64,000 bases of DNA, from NCBI GenBank assembly GCA_001898625.1, contig MKUP01000022.1:310001-374000 (forward strand), written 5' to 3'. Positions within the stretch are counted from its first letter, which is position 1; every line of letters starts with the position of its first letter. The position numbers were made by a program, and so were the translations under genes. Shown here in pieces: positions 43,485 to 51,595 of the stretch. This DNA comes from Burkholderiales bacterium 67-32. Lineage in GTDB: Bacteria; Pseudomonadota; Gammaproteobacteria; Burkholderiales; Burkholderiaceae_B. The notes beneath the pieces are model-generated. The model ran no database searches, was not told the DNA's origin, and saw only the letters and a program-made list of their open reading frames with translations.

Positions 43485-43904
43485 TCAGATCCCCATTTCC
43501 GCGAACACCTCCAGCATCACCCGCTGGCTGTCCAGCGCCGCGGGTACGCCGCAGTAGATGGCGGCCTGCAGGAAAACCTCGTTGATCTCTTCCTTGGTCA
43601 GGCCGTTGTTGATCGCGCCGCGCACGTGCAGCCGTAGCTCGTGCGGACGGTTCAGTGCCGTGATCATGGCCAGGTTCAGGAAGCTGCGGGTGCGGCGGTC
43701 CAGCCCCGGGCGGTTCCAGACGTCGCCCCAGCAATGCTGCGTGACCAGTTGCTGCAGTTCCATGCGCAGCGGGTCGTCGGCGGCCTTGGCCAGCGAAGCA
43801 TCCACGTGTTCGCGGCCGAGCACCTCGCGGCGGGTGGCCAGGCCCCGTTCGAACAGGGCTTCGTTGTAGCTGCCGCCAAGCGCGGTGCGGTCGGGTTGGG
43901 TCAT
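43485..43904 (-). CDS. Carboxymuconolactone decarboxylase-fold protein
   Basis: The 139-residue protein is a CMD-domain protein (PF02627), matching the size of 4-carboxymuconolactone decarboxylase. GLDRRTRSFLNLAMITALNR and LRLHVRGAINNGLTKEEINEV are the core helices. The AhpD redox CxxC is absent, so a peroxidase role is unlikely. Its substrate in this cluster is unknown; it may isomerise or decarboxylate a ring-cleavage acid. The ATG at 43904 follows AGGAGACG. It lies 53 bp downstream of the Bug receptor gene. Confidence 0.85.
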   Translation of the reverse strand: MTQPDRTALGGSYNEALFERGLATRREVLGREHVDASLAKAADDPLRMELQQLVTQHCWGDVWNRPGLDRRTRSFLNLAMITALNRPHELRLHVRGAINNGLTKEEINEVFLQAAIYCGVPAALDSQRVMLEVFAEMGI

Positions 43905-43957
43905 GCTCGTCTCCTGGATCGGTACTGCGCGAGCATAACCCTTCCTTCGGCCGCCGG

Positions 43958-44929
43958 TCAGTTCACCTGGGCGCCGGTTTCCTTCACGACCTTGGCCCAT
44001 TTGGCGAGTTCGTCGTGCAGGTATTTCCTGGCTTGCGGCAACGTGCCGCCCAGCGGCTCGAATCCCGTGGCGGCCAGCTTCGCCTGGAAGTCGGGGTCGC
44101 GCTGGATGCGCGCGACTTCGTCGTTCAGGCGCTGGAGCACCGCATCGGGCGTCTTGGCCGGCGCGAACACGCCTACCCATGTGACATCGGCGAAACCGGG
44201 AAAACCCGATTCCGCCACGGTGGGCACCTCGGGCAGCGCCGCCGAGCGCTTGCTGCCGGTCACGACCAGGCCGCGCACCTTGCCGGCCTTGACCAGTTCC
44301 ACCGCCGCCGGCAGGGCCACGCTGGCGAGCTGGGTCTGTCCGGCCGCGGCCGCCGTCAGGGCGGGGCCCGCGCCCTGGTACGGGATGTGGGTGACGGGGG
44401 TTCGGGCCAGCACCTTGAACAGGTATTCGGCGGTCAGGTGCGGCGTGGTGCCGGCGCCGGCCGTGCCGTAGTTGTAGTCGCCGGACTTCGCCGCGGCGAT
44501 GACCTCCTGCAGCGTCCTGGCCTTCAGGTTGGGCGCGGTCACGATGAGGTTGGGACTCGAGGCCACCAGCGCCGCCAGCGTCAGGTCCTTCTCGGCATCG
44601 AAGCCGAGATTGCGCTGCATGGCCGGATTGACGGCATAGGAACTGGTGTTGATCAGCAGGGTGTAGCCGTCGGGGTCGGCGCGGGCCACGGCGGCCGAGG
44701 CCACCGAGCCGCCGGCGCCCGGACGGTTCTCCACCACGATGCTCTGGCCCAGGACTTCGCCCAGGCGATGTCCCAGCAGGCGGGCGATAATGTCGGCCGG
44801 CCCGGCGGGCGCGAACGCGACGACGAAGCGGATGGGCTTGGCGGGCCAGGCGGCCTCGGCCTGCGCCAAGGCGGGCAATGCCAGGCCGCAGGCTGCCAGT
44901 GCCGCCGTGGCGGTGCGTAGGGATGTCAT
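43958..44929 (-). CDS. Bug-family (TctC-like) periplasmic solute receptor
   Basis: This 323-residue protein has a signal peptide (TATAALAACGLALPALAQA) and the Bug core: WPAKPIRFVVAFAPAGPADI, VVENRPGAGGSVASAAVARA, DGYTLLINTSSYAVNP and THIPYQGAGPAL. Bug proteins bind small carboxylates or amides and work with TctAB-type transporters. No tctA/tctB is adjacent; orphan receptors like this are common in Bordetella. It probably captures the substrate of the surrounding catabolic genes (inference). Confidence 0.92.
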   Translation of the reverse strand: MTSLRTATAALAACGLALPALAQAEAAWPAKPIRFVVAFAPAGPADIIARLLGHRLGEVLGQSIVVENRPGAGGSVASAAVARADPDGYTLLINTSSYAVNPAMQRNLGFDAEKDLTLAALVASSPNLIVTAPNLKARTLQEVIAAAKSGDYNYGTAGAGTTPHLTAEYLFKVLARTPVTHIPYQGAGPALTAAAAGQTQLASVALPAAVELVKAGKVRGLVVTGSKRSAALPEVPTVAESGFPGFADVTWVGVFAPAKTPDAVLQRLNDEVARIQRDPDFQAKLAATGFEPLGGTLPQARKYLHDELAKWAKVVKETGAQVN

Positions 44930-44957
44930 GTTGTCTCCTCCGTGCGCGAAGCGCTGT

Positions 44958-45833
44958 TCAGATCGTGTCGAGGACGTGGCGGGCCATCTCCTGCCGCGTG
45001 CCGACCCAGACGTCGCCGGCCTTGGCCACGCGGGCCATGATCTCGTCGTAGACCCAGGCTCCCGAGGGGCGGCCCATGACGTGCGTGTGGGCGGTGACGT
45101 CCAGCATCAAGGGCGCGGTTTCGCGTTCGCGGAAGGCGGCGAAGCAGTCCTCGAAGGTCTCCAGCATGTGCCGCGGTCCCTGGCCGTAGCGGATGCAGGT
45201 GGGCAGGTCGTTGACGTCCATGGTGAGTGGAATGGCGACGATGCGGTGTGGCCCGAAGTCCATGACGTAGGGCCGGTCGTCGTCGTTCATGTCGCCGTGG
45301 TGCAGATAGCCGGCCTCGGCCAGCAGCCGCGAACTGATCAGGCTGCCCGTGCCGCGCGGGCTGATCCAGCCGGTGGGCGCGGTGCCGGAGGTGCCGGCCA
45401 GCAGGTCATGGTTGCGGCGCAGGTTCGCGCGTTCGGCGGCCTCGTCCAGGTAGACCGGTATCACGTCCATGCCCCACGAGTGGTTGACGATCTCGTGGCC
45501 GAGTTCGGCGATGCGGCGCACCGTGGTGGGGTCGCGTTCGCAGATGACGCCGTTGACCATCACGCTGGTCTTCACGCCGTGCTTCTCGGCGATGCCGATC
45601 AGCCGATGGATGCCGCGGTTGACGCCGAACGAGGCCCAGGAGTGCGCGTTGGTGTCGAAGTAGCCCGGCTTGAGCACGTTGCCCATGGGACCGATGCCGG
45701 GCGCCTGGCCGTCCGACCAGGCCTCGAACGCGATGTTGAAGATCACCGCGATGCGCTTGCCGCCCGGCCAGCGGAAATCGTCGGGCAGGCGGGTGATGCG
45801 CGGGGTGGCTGGGTTTGCTGCGGTGTCACTCAT
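44958..45833 (-). CDS. Polysaccharide deacetylase-fold hydrolase (possible cyclic imidase)
   Basis: The 291-residue protein has the NodB-homology/PuuE-type fold with no signal peptide, so it is cytoplasmic. Segments are PGGKRIAVIFNIAFEAW, NRGIHRLIGIAEKHGVKTSV, GHEIVNHSWGMDVIPV (metal His region) and DVTAHTHVMGRPSG near the end. Cytoplasmic relatives hydrolyse small cyclic amides (PuuE on allantoin, bacterial phthalimidase/imidase), which fits a catabolic cluster better than sugar deacetylation. It overlaps the FAH gene (ATGA) and precedes the Bug gene by 28 bp. Confidence 0.82.
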   Translation of the reverse strand: MSDTAANPATPRITRLPDDFRWPGGKRIAVIFNIAFEAWSDGQAPGIGPMGNVLKPGYFDTNAHSWASFGVNRGIHRLIGIAEKHGVKTSVMVNGVICERDPTTVRRIAELGHEIVNHSWGMDVIPVYLDEAAERANLRRNHDLLAGTSGTAPTGWISPRGTGSLISSRLLAEAGYLHHGDMNDDDRPYVMDFGPHRIVAIPLTMDVNDLPTCIRYGQGPRHMLETFEDCFAAFRERETAPLMLDVTAHTHVMGRPSGAWVYDEIMARVAKAGDVWVGTRQEMARHVLDTI

Positions 45834-46705
45834 GCGTCGTCCTTCACAGTGTTGGCCAGGATGCCCAGGCCTTCGATTTCGATCTCGATGCGGTCGCCGG
45901 GCTGCATCCATACCGGCGGCTTGCGCGCATAGCCCACGCCGGCGGGCGTGCCCATCGCGATGACGTCGCCGGGCTCCAGCGTCAGCGCCTCGGTCAGGAG
46001 GCACAGCGTTTCGGCCACCGGGAACAGCATGTTGGAGGTGTTGTCGCTCTGCATGACGCGGCCGTTCAGGCGCGACTCGATCTTCAGGCCCGAGGCGCCG
46101 GGAGGTACCGCGTCGGCCGGGACCAGCCACGGTCCGAAGGCGCCGGTGCCGTCGAAGTTCTTGCCTATGGTCCATTGCGCGGTGCGGCGCTGGTAGTCGC
46201 GCAGGGTCGCGTCGTTGAAGCACGCGTAGCCCGCCACCGCCGACAGGGCGTCGTCCGGCTTGAGATGCCGCGCCCGCCTGCCGATCACCACCGCCAGTTC
46301 GGCCTCGAAGTCCAGCTTGTCCGAGACCCGGGGGCGCAGCAGCGGCGCGCCGTGGGCGATGAGCGAGGTGGCGCCGCGCATGAAGAAGCTCGGATACGAG
46401 GGCTTGGCATTGCCGCCTTCGGCGGCGTGGTCCGCATAGTTCAGGCCCAGGCAGATGATCTTGCCGGGGCGGGGCACGGGGGGCAGCAGGCGAACCTCGG
46501 CCAGCGGGACGCGCTTGGCGCCCGCCAGGGCGCGGTCGGCGGCTTCCCGCATGGCTTGCGGGCCCTGCGCGGCCAGCGCCGCCAGGGCTCCGGGCATGAA
46601 CGGATGGCCGGGATCGGCGATTTCGGCGACGCTGCTGTCCGCGACCACGCCGATGCGGACGGTGTCCTGGCCTGGGAGTGTGTAGGAAACGAAAGGATGA
46701 GTCAT
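45830..46705 (-). CDS. Fumarylacetoacetate hydrolase-family protein
   Basis: This 291-residue FAH-fold enzyme would hydrolyse or isomerise a beta-keto acid, or decarboxylate one. RPGKIICLGLNYADHAAEGG opens the C-terminal catalytic domain. The metal ligands are in KLDFEAELAVVIG and FNDATLRDYQ. QWTIGKNFDGTGAFGPWL and DVIAMGTPAGVGYARKP complete it. It starts within 1 bp of a TTGTCGACAA palindrome and is divergent from gntR. It leads the minus-strand run FAH, deacetylase-fold, Bug, CMD-fold. Confidence 0.9.
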   Translation of the reverse strand: MTHPFVSYTLPGQDTVRIGVVADSSVAEIADPGHPFMPGALAALAAQGPQAMREAADRALAGAKRVPLAEVRLLPPVPRPGKIICLGLNYADHAAEGGNAKPSYPSFFMRGATSLIAHGAPLLRPRVSDKLDFEAELAVVIGRRARHLKPDDALSAVAGYACFNDATLRDYQRRTAQWTIGKNFDGTGAFGPWLVPADAVPPGASGLKIESRLNGRVMQSDNTSNMLFPVAETLCLLTEALTLEPGDVIAMGTPAGVGYARKPPVWMQPGDRIEIEIEGLGILANTVKDDA

Positions 46706-46744
46706 TGTCGACAAAACTCCATATGGAGAAAAATATCGACAAAA
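46705..46744. promoter_or_regulatory. Operator-like palindromes between FAH and gntR genes
   Basis: TTGTCGACAA (46705-46714) touches the FAH start codon. CTCCATATGGAG (46717-46728) is a second perfect palindrome. TCGACAAAA occurs at about 46708 and again at about 46736, 28 bases apart. All lie in the 85-bp divergent gap, which is AT-rich, so this is the natural site for GntR control of both genes. Confidence 0.6.
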
Positions 46745-46790
46745 TTCTATCGAGCTAAAATAATGTCGGTAACCTGAGGAAAACCCCCGC

Positions 46791-47456
46791 ATGCTAGATG
46801 CCGATATCGCTCCCAGCATGACCGTGCAGATTTACGAACGCCTGCGCGCCGATCTGCTCGACGGTCTGTGGCCCCCTGGACAGAAGCTGCTGATGCATCG
46901 CCTGCGGCAACACTACGCCATAGGCGCGAGCCCGCTGCGCGAGGCGCTCAGCCGCCTGGTTGCCGAGGGGCTGGCGGTCCATAACGACCAGCGCGGGTTC
47001 GCGGCCGCGGCGGTGTCGGCGGACGAACTGGAGGACATCCTGCGCAATCGTGTGGCACTGGAGTCGCTCGCGCTGGAGCAGGGGCTGTCCAGGCGCAGCC
47101 CGCAATGGGAGGAAGCGCTGCTGCTCGCCTTTCACCGCCTGTCGCGCACGCCGCGTTCGGTGGACGAGGACAGCTATGAAGAGAATCCGGTGTGGGAACG
47201 GCAGCACCGCGCGTTCCACTTCGCGTTGTTATCCGCGTGCGGATCGCCGACCCTGATGGGGTTCTGCGAACAGCTCTACGACCGCGCCTACCGTTATCGG
47301 CAACTGGCGGCGCGCAAGGCCTACAAGCGGCGCAACGAACTGGACGAGCACCGGGCCATCTTCGAGGCCGTGATGGCGGGGGACCTGGAGGCGGCCAAGG
47401 GGCTGCTGGCCCGGCACTACGAGCGGACGGCCGCGTTGTCGGGTCAGCAGGGGTAG
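46791..47456 (+). CDS. GntR-family transcriptional regulator (FadR/FCD type)
   Basis: The 221-residue protein has an N-terminal winged helix (VQIYERLRADLLDGLWPPGQ, then YAIGASPLREALSRLVAEGL) and an all-helical FCD effector domain. The FCD metal-ligand pattern is partly visible in RQHRAFHFALLSACGS and LDEHRAIFEAVMAGDLEAA. It is divergent from the FAH gene and probably represses it until a carboxylate inducer binds. It is convergent with ribB, 24 bp apart. Confidence 0.92.
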   Translation: MLDADIAPSMTVQIYERLRADLLDGLWPPGQKLLMHRLRQHYAIGASPLREALSRLVAEGLAVHNDQRGFAAAAVSADELEDILRNRVALESLALEQGLSRRSPQWEEALLLAFHRLSRTPRSVDEDSYEENPVWERQHRAFHFALLSACGSPTLMGFCEQLYDRAYRYRQLAARKAYKRRNELDEHRAIFEAVMAGDLEAAKGLLARHYERTAALSGQQG

Positions 47457-47480
47457 GGCAGCTAGCGGCAGGCCTGGCCC

Positions 47481-48146
47481 TCAGGCCGCGATGGCTTCCT
47501 CGGCCGGCTGGTCGGCGCGCGAGCGCCAGGCGACGATGTCCTCGATCGTCAGCAGCGGCCAGCCGTGTTCGCGGCCATAGGCCAGCGCCGCGTCGCCGCG
47601 CATCATGCTGCCGTCTTCGTGCATCAGTTCGCACAGCAGCGCGGCGGGCGCGAGGCCGGCCAGCACCGCCAGGTCCACGGATCCCTCGGTGTGGCCGCGG
47701 CGGCCCAGCACGCCGCGCGGATCGGCGCGCAGCGGGAACACGTGGCCGGGGCTGACCAGGGCGGCGGGGTCGCCGGTCAGCGCGGCGCGCACCGTGGTGA
47801 TCCGGTCCGCCGCGGACACGCCCGTGCTGACGCCGTCGCGGGCTTCGATGGTGACCGTGAAGGCGGTGCCGTTGCGGCTGCGGTTGCGCGAGGTCATCTG
47901 CGGCAGCCCGAGCGCTTCCACGCTGTCGGGCGTCAGGCACAGGCAGACGATGCCGCTGCAATCGCGGATCATGCGCGCCATGATGGGTTCGGTGATGGAT
48001 TCGGCGGCGATGATGAGGTCTGCTTCGTTCTCGCGATCCTCGTCGTCCAGCAGCACGACAGGCTGGCCGAGTTTCAGCGCGGCCAGGGCCGCGAGCAGCC
48101 GTTGTTCGGCGGTGGTGGCTTCGAAGTACTGTTGCAGGGACTGCAT
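47481..48146 (-). CDS. ribB: 3,4-dihydroxy-2-butanone 4-phosphate synthase
   Basis: RibB makes the four-carbon unit of riboflavin from ribulose 5-phosphate. The 221-residue stand-alone protein matches E. coli RibB (217). Motifs are [63 protein letters not shown] and [15 protein letters not shown]. It lies behind an FMN riboswitch about 115 bases upstream, so high FMN should shut it off. It is convergent with gntR. Confidence 0.95.
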   Translation of the reverse strand: MQSLQQYFEATTAEQRLLAALAALKLGQPVVLLDDEDRENEADLIIAAESITEPIMARMIRDCSGIVCLCLTPDSVEALGLPQMTSRNRSRNGTAFTVTIEARDGVSTGVSAADRITTVRAALTGDPAALVSPGHVFPLRADPRGVLGRRGHTEGSVDLAVLAGLAPAALLCELMHEDGSMMRGDAALAYGREHGWPLLTIEDIVAWRSRADQPAEEAIAA

Positions 48147-48260
48147 GAAAACGCTCCGTAGGAAACAGGAAGCGTTCAGGGCATGGCGCTCGCACGAGCG
48201 CCTTAGGAGGCGCGCCGTCCATGGCTGCGCGAACGCAGGCCGGTACGCGGCACGTGTTCC

Positions 48261-48402
48261 CGTCTTCTTTCATCCGGACTATGACCGTCGGCTCCGGCAT
48301 GGGACCGGATCTGCTGACCTTGCCGGGTAGCCGGCAAGCGCTCGCGGGCTCGGTGTCCGAGGACACCCTACCGCCGGTGGGGATTTCCACCCCGCCCTGA
48401 AG
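48261..48402 (-). ncRNA. FMN riboswitch (RFN element)
   Basis: Read on the minus strand, the conserved RFN blocks appear in order: CTTCAGGGCGGGGTG, CCCCACCGGCGGT, GCCCGCGAGCGC, GGTCAGCAGATCCGGT, GCCGGAGCCGACGGT and TAGTCCGGATGAAAGAAGA. It sits in the leader of ribB. The 366-bp ribB-MFS gap otherwise shows only this element and the ribB expression platform. Confidence 0.95.
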
Positions 48403-48512
48403 ACGCACCGCCCAGACAGGCGGTAGGGCTATCGTAGCAGAAGTGTCGCTCCGGTCTTGGTGAACGCCCTCACGGCGCCTCGGGTATTCTTGCCGTTCGA
48501 GGAGACCTGTCT

Positions 48513-49757
48513 TTGCCCATGCCCAGCGATAACGATACGCGGCCGCCCCAGATCGGCGGACGGCAGTCCCTGTTGATCTTTGCCTGTTTCGCCGCCGCCT
48601 ATTTCTTTTCCTACGGCCTGCGCTCGGTCAATGCCGCGCTGGCTCCCTTCATCACGCAGGACCTGTCGCTCAGCAAGTCGCAGCTCGGCTGGCTGTCGTC
48701 GGCGTTCTTCGTTTCCCTGGCCGCCATGCAGGCGCCGCTGGGCGTCTGGCTGGACCGGTACGGCGCGCGGCGGGTCGAGGCCTGCCTGCTCGCGGTCGCC
48801 GCCCTGGGGTCCTTCGTCATGGTCTGGGCCGGCAGCTTCGCGGTCACGTCGGCGGGGCGCATCCTCATCGGCGCCGGCGTGGCGGCCAGCCTGATGGCGC
48901 CGTTCTCGTATTTCCGGCGCTGCTATCCGGTGGAGCGGCAGGCGCAGTTGGGGTTGTGGCTGCTGGTGGCCGGTACGGGCGGGGCGGTGTTCTTCACCTC
49001 GCCCGCGGCCGCGCTGGCCGGCCATTTCGGCTGGCGCAGCGTTCACCTCTTGTCGGGGCTGTCGCTGGCGGTGGTCGCGGTCCTGCTGTGGCGCGTCGTG
49101 CCCGATCACGACGTGAGCGTGCTGGGAACCGGGCGTTCGGGCGCGGCGCGGGTCTCGCTGTGGGGACTGCTCAAGCATCCCGAGATCCTGCGCGTCATGC
49201 CGCTGTCGGCCATCGGGCAGGGCGGCATCATCGCCCTGCAGACGTTGTGGGCCGGGCCCTGGATGACGGATGTCCTGGGCATGAGTCCGGCCGGCAGCGC
49301 TTCGATGCTGCTGGTCATGATGCTGGTGATGACGCTGGGCTACGTGGTCATGGGCTTCGCCAGCCCGCCGCTGCAACGCCGCTTCGGTTTGTTGAACGTC
49401 GCGCTGGCGGGCTATCTGTGCTGCTTCGCCGTGATTCTCCTGCTGGCCTTCGTCGGGGGGCCGCTGGCATGGCTGCTGTGGCTGGTGATGGCGGCGGGCG
49501 TGGCGCCCATCATGCTGATGCAGCCCTATCTGTCCACGCAGTTTCCGCGCGAAGCGGCGGGGCGGCTGGTGACGCTCTACAACATGTTCGTGTTCGTCGG
49601 CGCCTTCGTGATCCAGTGGGGCATCGGCGTGGTCGTCGATGGGCTGACGCAGGCCGGCCTGGGCCGGGGGACGGCGTTCGCGGTGACGTTCGCGGGCCTG
49701 GGTGTGTTGCAGATGGCGTCGCTGGGATGGTTCGTCCGGGGCCGCCGGGCCGGCTGA
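48513..49757 (+). CDS. MFS transporter
   Basis: This is a 414-residue inner-membrane major facilitator with 12 predicted helices. The loop 2-3 signature is GVWLDRYGARRVEA. SYGLRSVNAALAPFITQDLSLSKSQLG is typical of the anion:cation symporter and cyanate/nitrate-like branch. No substrate can be assigned. GGAG lies 8 bases before a TTG at 48513 and 14 before an ATG at 48519, so the TTG may be the true start. It is divergent from ribB and ends about 218 bp before the element boundary. Confidence 0.85.
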   Translation: MPMPSDNDTRPPQIGGRQSLLIFACFAAAYFFSYGLRSVNAALAPFITQDLSLSKSQLGWLSSAFFVSLAAMQAPLGVWLDRYGARRVEACLLAVAALGSFVMVWAGSFAVTSAGRILIGAGVAASLMAPFSYFRRCYPVERQAQLGLWLLVAGTGGAVFFTSPAAALAGHFGWRSVHLLSGLSLAVVAVLLWRVVPDHDVSVLGTGRSGAARVSLWGLLKHPEILRVMPLSAIGQGGIIALQTLWAGPWMTDVLGMSPAGSASMLLVMMLVMTLGYVVMGFASPPLQRRFGLLNVALAGYLCCFAVILLLAFVGGPLAWLLWLVMAAGVAPIMLMQPYLSTQFPREAAGRLVTLYNMFVFVGAFVIQWGIGVVVDGLTQAGLGRGTAFAVTFAGLGVLQMASLGWFVRGRRAG

Positions 49758-49974
49758 CAGAGGGCGGCCGGCCCGGCGGCAAAAAAGTTCTGGTGTCAAG
49801 TCTTTCGCGCAAAGCACGCAAGGCTTGAAACCGTATATGGGACAGTAGGTTAGCTCTTTTCGGGGCCGCGGCGCAGGATTGCGGCTTGATGGGCTAGGTG
49901 CCACATAAGAGCGTCGGGAGGGAAAGCCGGATCGCACTTGGTCGTGCTGGATTGCCGAGTAACGGCGGGCTTGT

Positions 49975-49982
49975 TTTTTCAT
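49975..49982. mobile_element. Candidate attachment core, right end of Tn4371-like element
   Basis: TTTTTCAT lies 95 bp beyond the last gene of the trb region. As I recall, elements of the Tn4371 family carry this 8-bp sequence at both ends. The gap 49758-50076 holds otherwise the chromosome-side flank and a terminator. The matching left copy would lie beyond base 64000. Confidence 0.65.
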
Positions 49983-50017
49983 CATAGCCCAAGTGGCTTC
50001 GCAGCATCCAGAACGAA

Positions 50018-50045
50018 GAACGCGCAGCCCAGGGGCTGCGCGTTC
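50018..50045 (-). terminator. Hairpin after the trb operon
   Basis: GAACGCGCAGCCC (50018-50030) pairs perfectly with 50033-50045 across two bases, giving a 13-bp GC-rich stem just inside the element's end. On the minus strand it follows the DUF2274 gene by about 31 bases. It probably stops trb transcription before it enters the chromosome. Confidence 0.7.
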
Positions 50046-50076
50046 GATGGATGCCGTTGGATGGTGTGCAACGCCA

Positions 50077-50325
50077 TCATGTCGGCTTCGATGGCGTGCC
50101 GCCCCGTGTCGCCGTGCCCTTCCTGAATCCCCGATCCCCCGCCATGAACGCCTCCAGCATGTGCGGGATCAACGTCGTCGCATCGACGGCTTCGCCATAT
50201 GCCTGCGCGTGCAACGCGGCGTAGTGATCCAGGTCGGCTTTCAGGCTGGCCGGACATGCAAAGGTCAGCTTGATGCTCTCGGTTTTGGGCAGTGGCCCGA
50301 GCCGCAGCCTCTTGGTCGTGTTCAT
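50077..50325 (-). CDS. DUF2274 protein, end of trb operon
   Basis: This 82-residue protein starts NTTKRLRLGPLPKTESIKL and continues ACPASLKADLDHYAALHAQA, typical of DUF2274 proteins encoded next to trbI. The sequence looks like a small ribbon-helix-helix-type DNA-binding protein, but the function is not known. Its start overlaps the trbI stop by four bases. Its ATG is preferred over longer upstream frames that run inside trbI. Confidence 0.82.
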   Translation of the reverse strand: MNTTKRLRLGPLPKTESIKLTFACPASLKADLDHYAALHAQAYGEAVDATTLIPHMLEAFMAGDRGFRKGTATRGGTPSKPT

Positions 50326-51593
50326 CGCATGGCTCCCCGTTGGAAGAACATCGGCTGGTACGGACGCAACACTAGATCGCGGTTGGCAATGATCCTCACC
50401 GGCAGTCCTGGCCGTTCGGTCAACGTCGGCTGGATGTTCATGTTGCGCCGGGTCATCTCCTGCCCCACCTGATTCACGCTGTCCTGCAGACTGCCTTGCC
50501 CTGCGATGATGACCCGGTTGCCGTCTTGCCGGTTCTGCGGCGCGGCCAGCTCGGCGCCCACGCCCAGCAGCGTCGTCAGCGCCGCCCCCGCAAAGACGCG
50601 ATCCCAATGCCAATCGACGCCATCCTCCAGGCCGGAATAGCCGGCCGGATCGGTGCCCGCGAGGTTGTCAAGCTTCAGCGAAGACGTGTCGGGCAGGATG
50701 ATCCGGTTCCACACCACTTGCACGCGGCTCTGCCCGTAGCTCACCTGGCTGTTGTACTTGCCCAGGATGCGCGAGCCCTGCGGGATCAGCAGGAACTTAC
50801 CCGTGGCCGTGTCGTAGACCGGCTCCGTCACCGTGGCGATCACGTCGCCCGGCAGGTCGGACTTGATGCCCGTCACCAGCGCGCCCGCGACCACCGTGCC
50901 CGCCATGACCTGATAAGGCGAGGCCGGCATTTGCAGATTGCCGGAATTACGGGTTTCCGTAGAGCCGCCTTTCAGGAAAGCCTCTTTCTGGTCTTGCCGA
51001 TTCTGCACGGCGGTCGGGTCGGCAGGCTGGGCCGCCGTCGAGGCCGGGCCAGCGGCCAGCGGGTCGAGGCCGGCTAAGGCGCTGCCAGGCGCAGCCGCAG
51101 CAGCTTGCGCCGTGACCGGCGCGGGGGCCTTGCCTTGGTTGCCCGAGCGGAAGAACACCGACGAACCCGCCGCCGCATCGGCCTCCTTGCGCCGCGCATC
51201 CTCCGGGTCGTGGCCCGGTGGCGCATACGTCGGCGTCACCGGCTGCTGTGACTTCACGATGGCCGGGCCAAGATCACCCGGCAGCGGTGGCCCAAGCTCC
51301 GGCACCTTGGCCGGCAGCTTGGAATAGTCCGAAGGCAGGCCGTCCAGCCTTTCGGACTTCGAGACGCGATCCACGTTGTACAACTCGGTCTGCTCGCTTG
51401 CTCCACGCCGATGCGGTTGCAATGACCAGATCGTGGCCCCGAGCACGGCGACCGACAGGCCGCCGACGAGGATGGCCAGCGTGCGCCGGTTCAAGCGTGT
51501 GACCGGACGCGGCTGGGCGCGCAGCGCCACCGCTTCGGGTGCCACCTTGCCCGCCTGTGGCGCGGCAAGGTCTGGAGTGTCGTCCTGGCTCAT
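50322..51593 (-). CDS. trbI: Conjugal transfer protein TrbI (VirB10-like)
   Basis: TrbI is the VirB10-like protein that spans inner membrane, periplasm and outer-membrane ring of the mating channel. The 423-residue protein has a cytoplasmic N-terminus, one membrane helix (RTLAILVGGLSVAVLGATIW), a Pro-rich periplasmic linker and a C-terminal VirB10 barrel domain (QVMAGTVVAGALVTGIKSDL, LIPQGSRILGKYNSQV, VVWNRIILPDTSSLKLDN). It follows trbG by two bases. Confidence 0.93.
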   Translation of the reverse strand: MSQDDTPDLAAPQAGKVAPEAVALRAQPRPVTRLNRRTLAILVGGLSVAVLGATIWSLQPHRRGASEQTELYNVDRVSKSERLDGLPSDYSKLPAKVPELGPPLPGDLGPAIVKSQQPVTPTYAPPGHDPEDARRKEADAAAGSSVFFRSGNQGKAPAPVTAQAAAAAPGSALAGLDPLAAGPASTAAQPADPTAVQNRQDQKEAFLKGGSTETRNSGNLQMPASPYQVMAGTVVAGALVTGIKSDLPGDVIATVTEPVYDTATGKFLLIPQGSRILGKYNSQVSYGQSRVQVVWNRIILPDTSSLKLDNLAGTDPAGYSGLEDGVDWHWDRVFAGAALTTLLGVGAELAAPQNRQDGNRVIIAGQGSLQDSVNQVGQEMTRRNMNIQPTLTERPGLPVRIIANRDLVLRPYQPMFFQRGAMR

Positions 51594-51595
51594 GG

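Noticed and set aside
44958-45833. Cell-wall or chitin polysaccharide deacetylase
   Set aside because: There is no signal peptide or membrane anchor, and it is co-transcribed with small-molecule catabolic genes.
49780-49870. Insertion-sequence remnant beside the element end
   Set aside because: The AT-richer patch has no terminal inverted repeats or transposase fragment that I can recognise.
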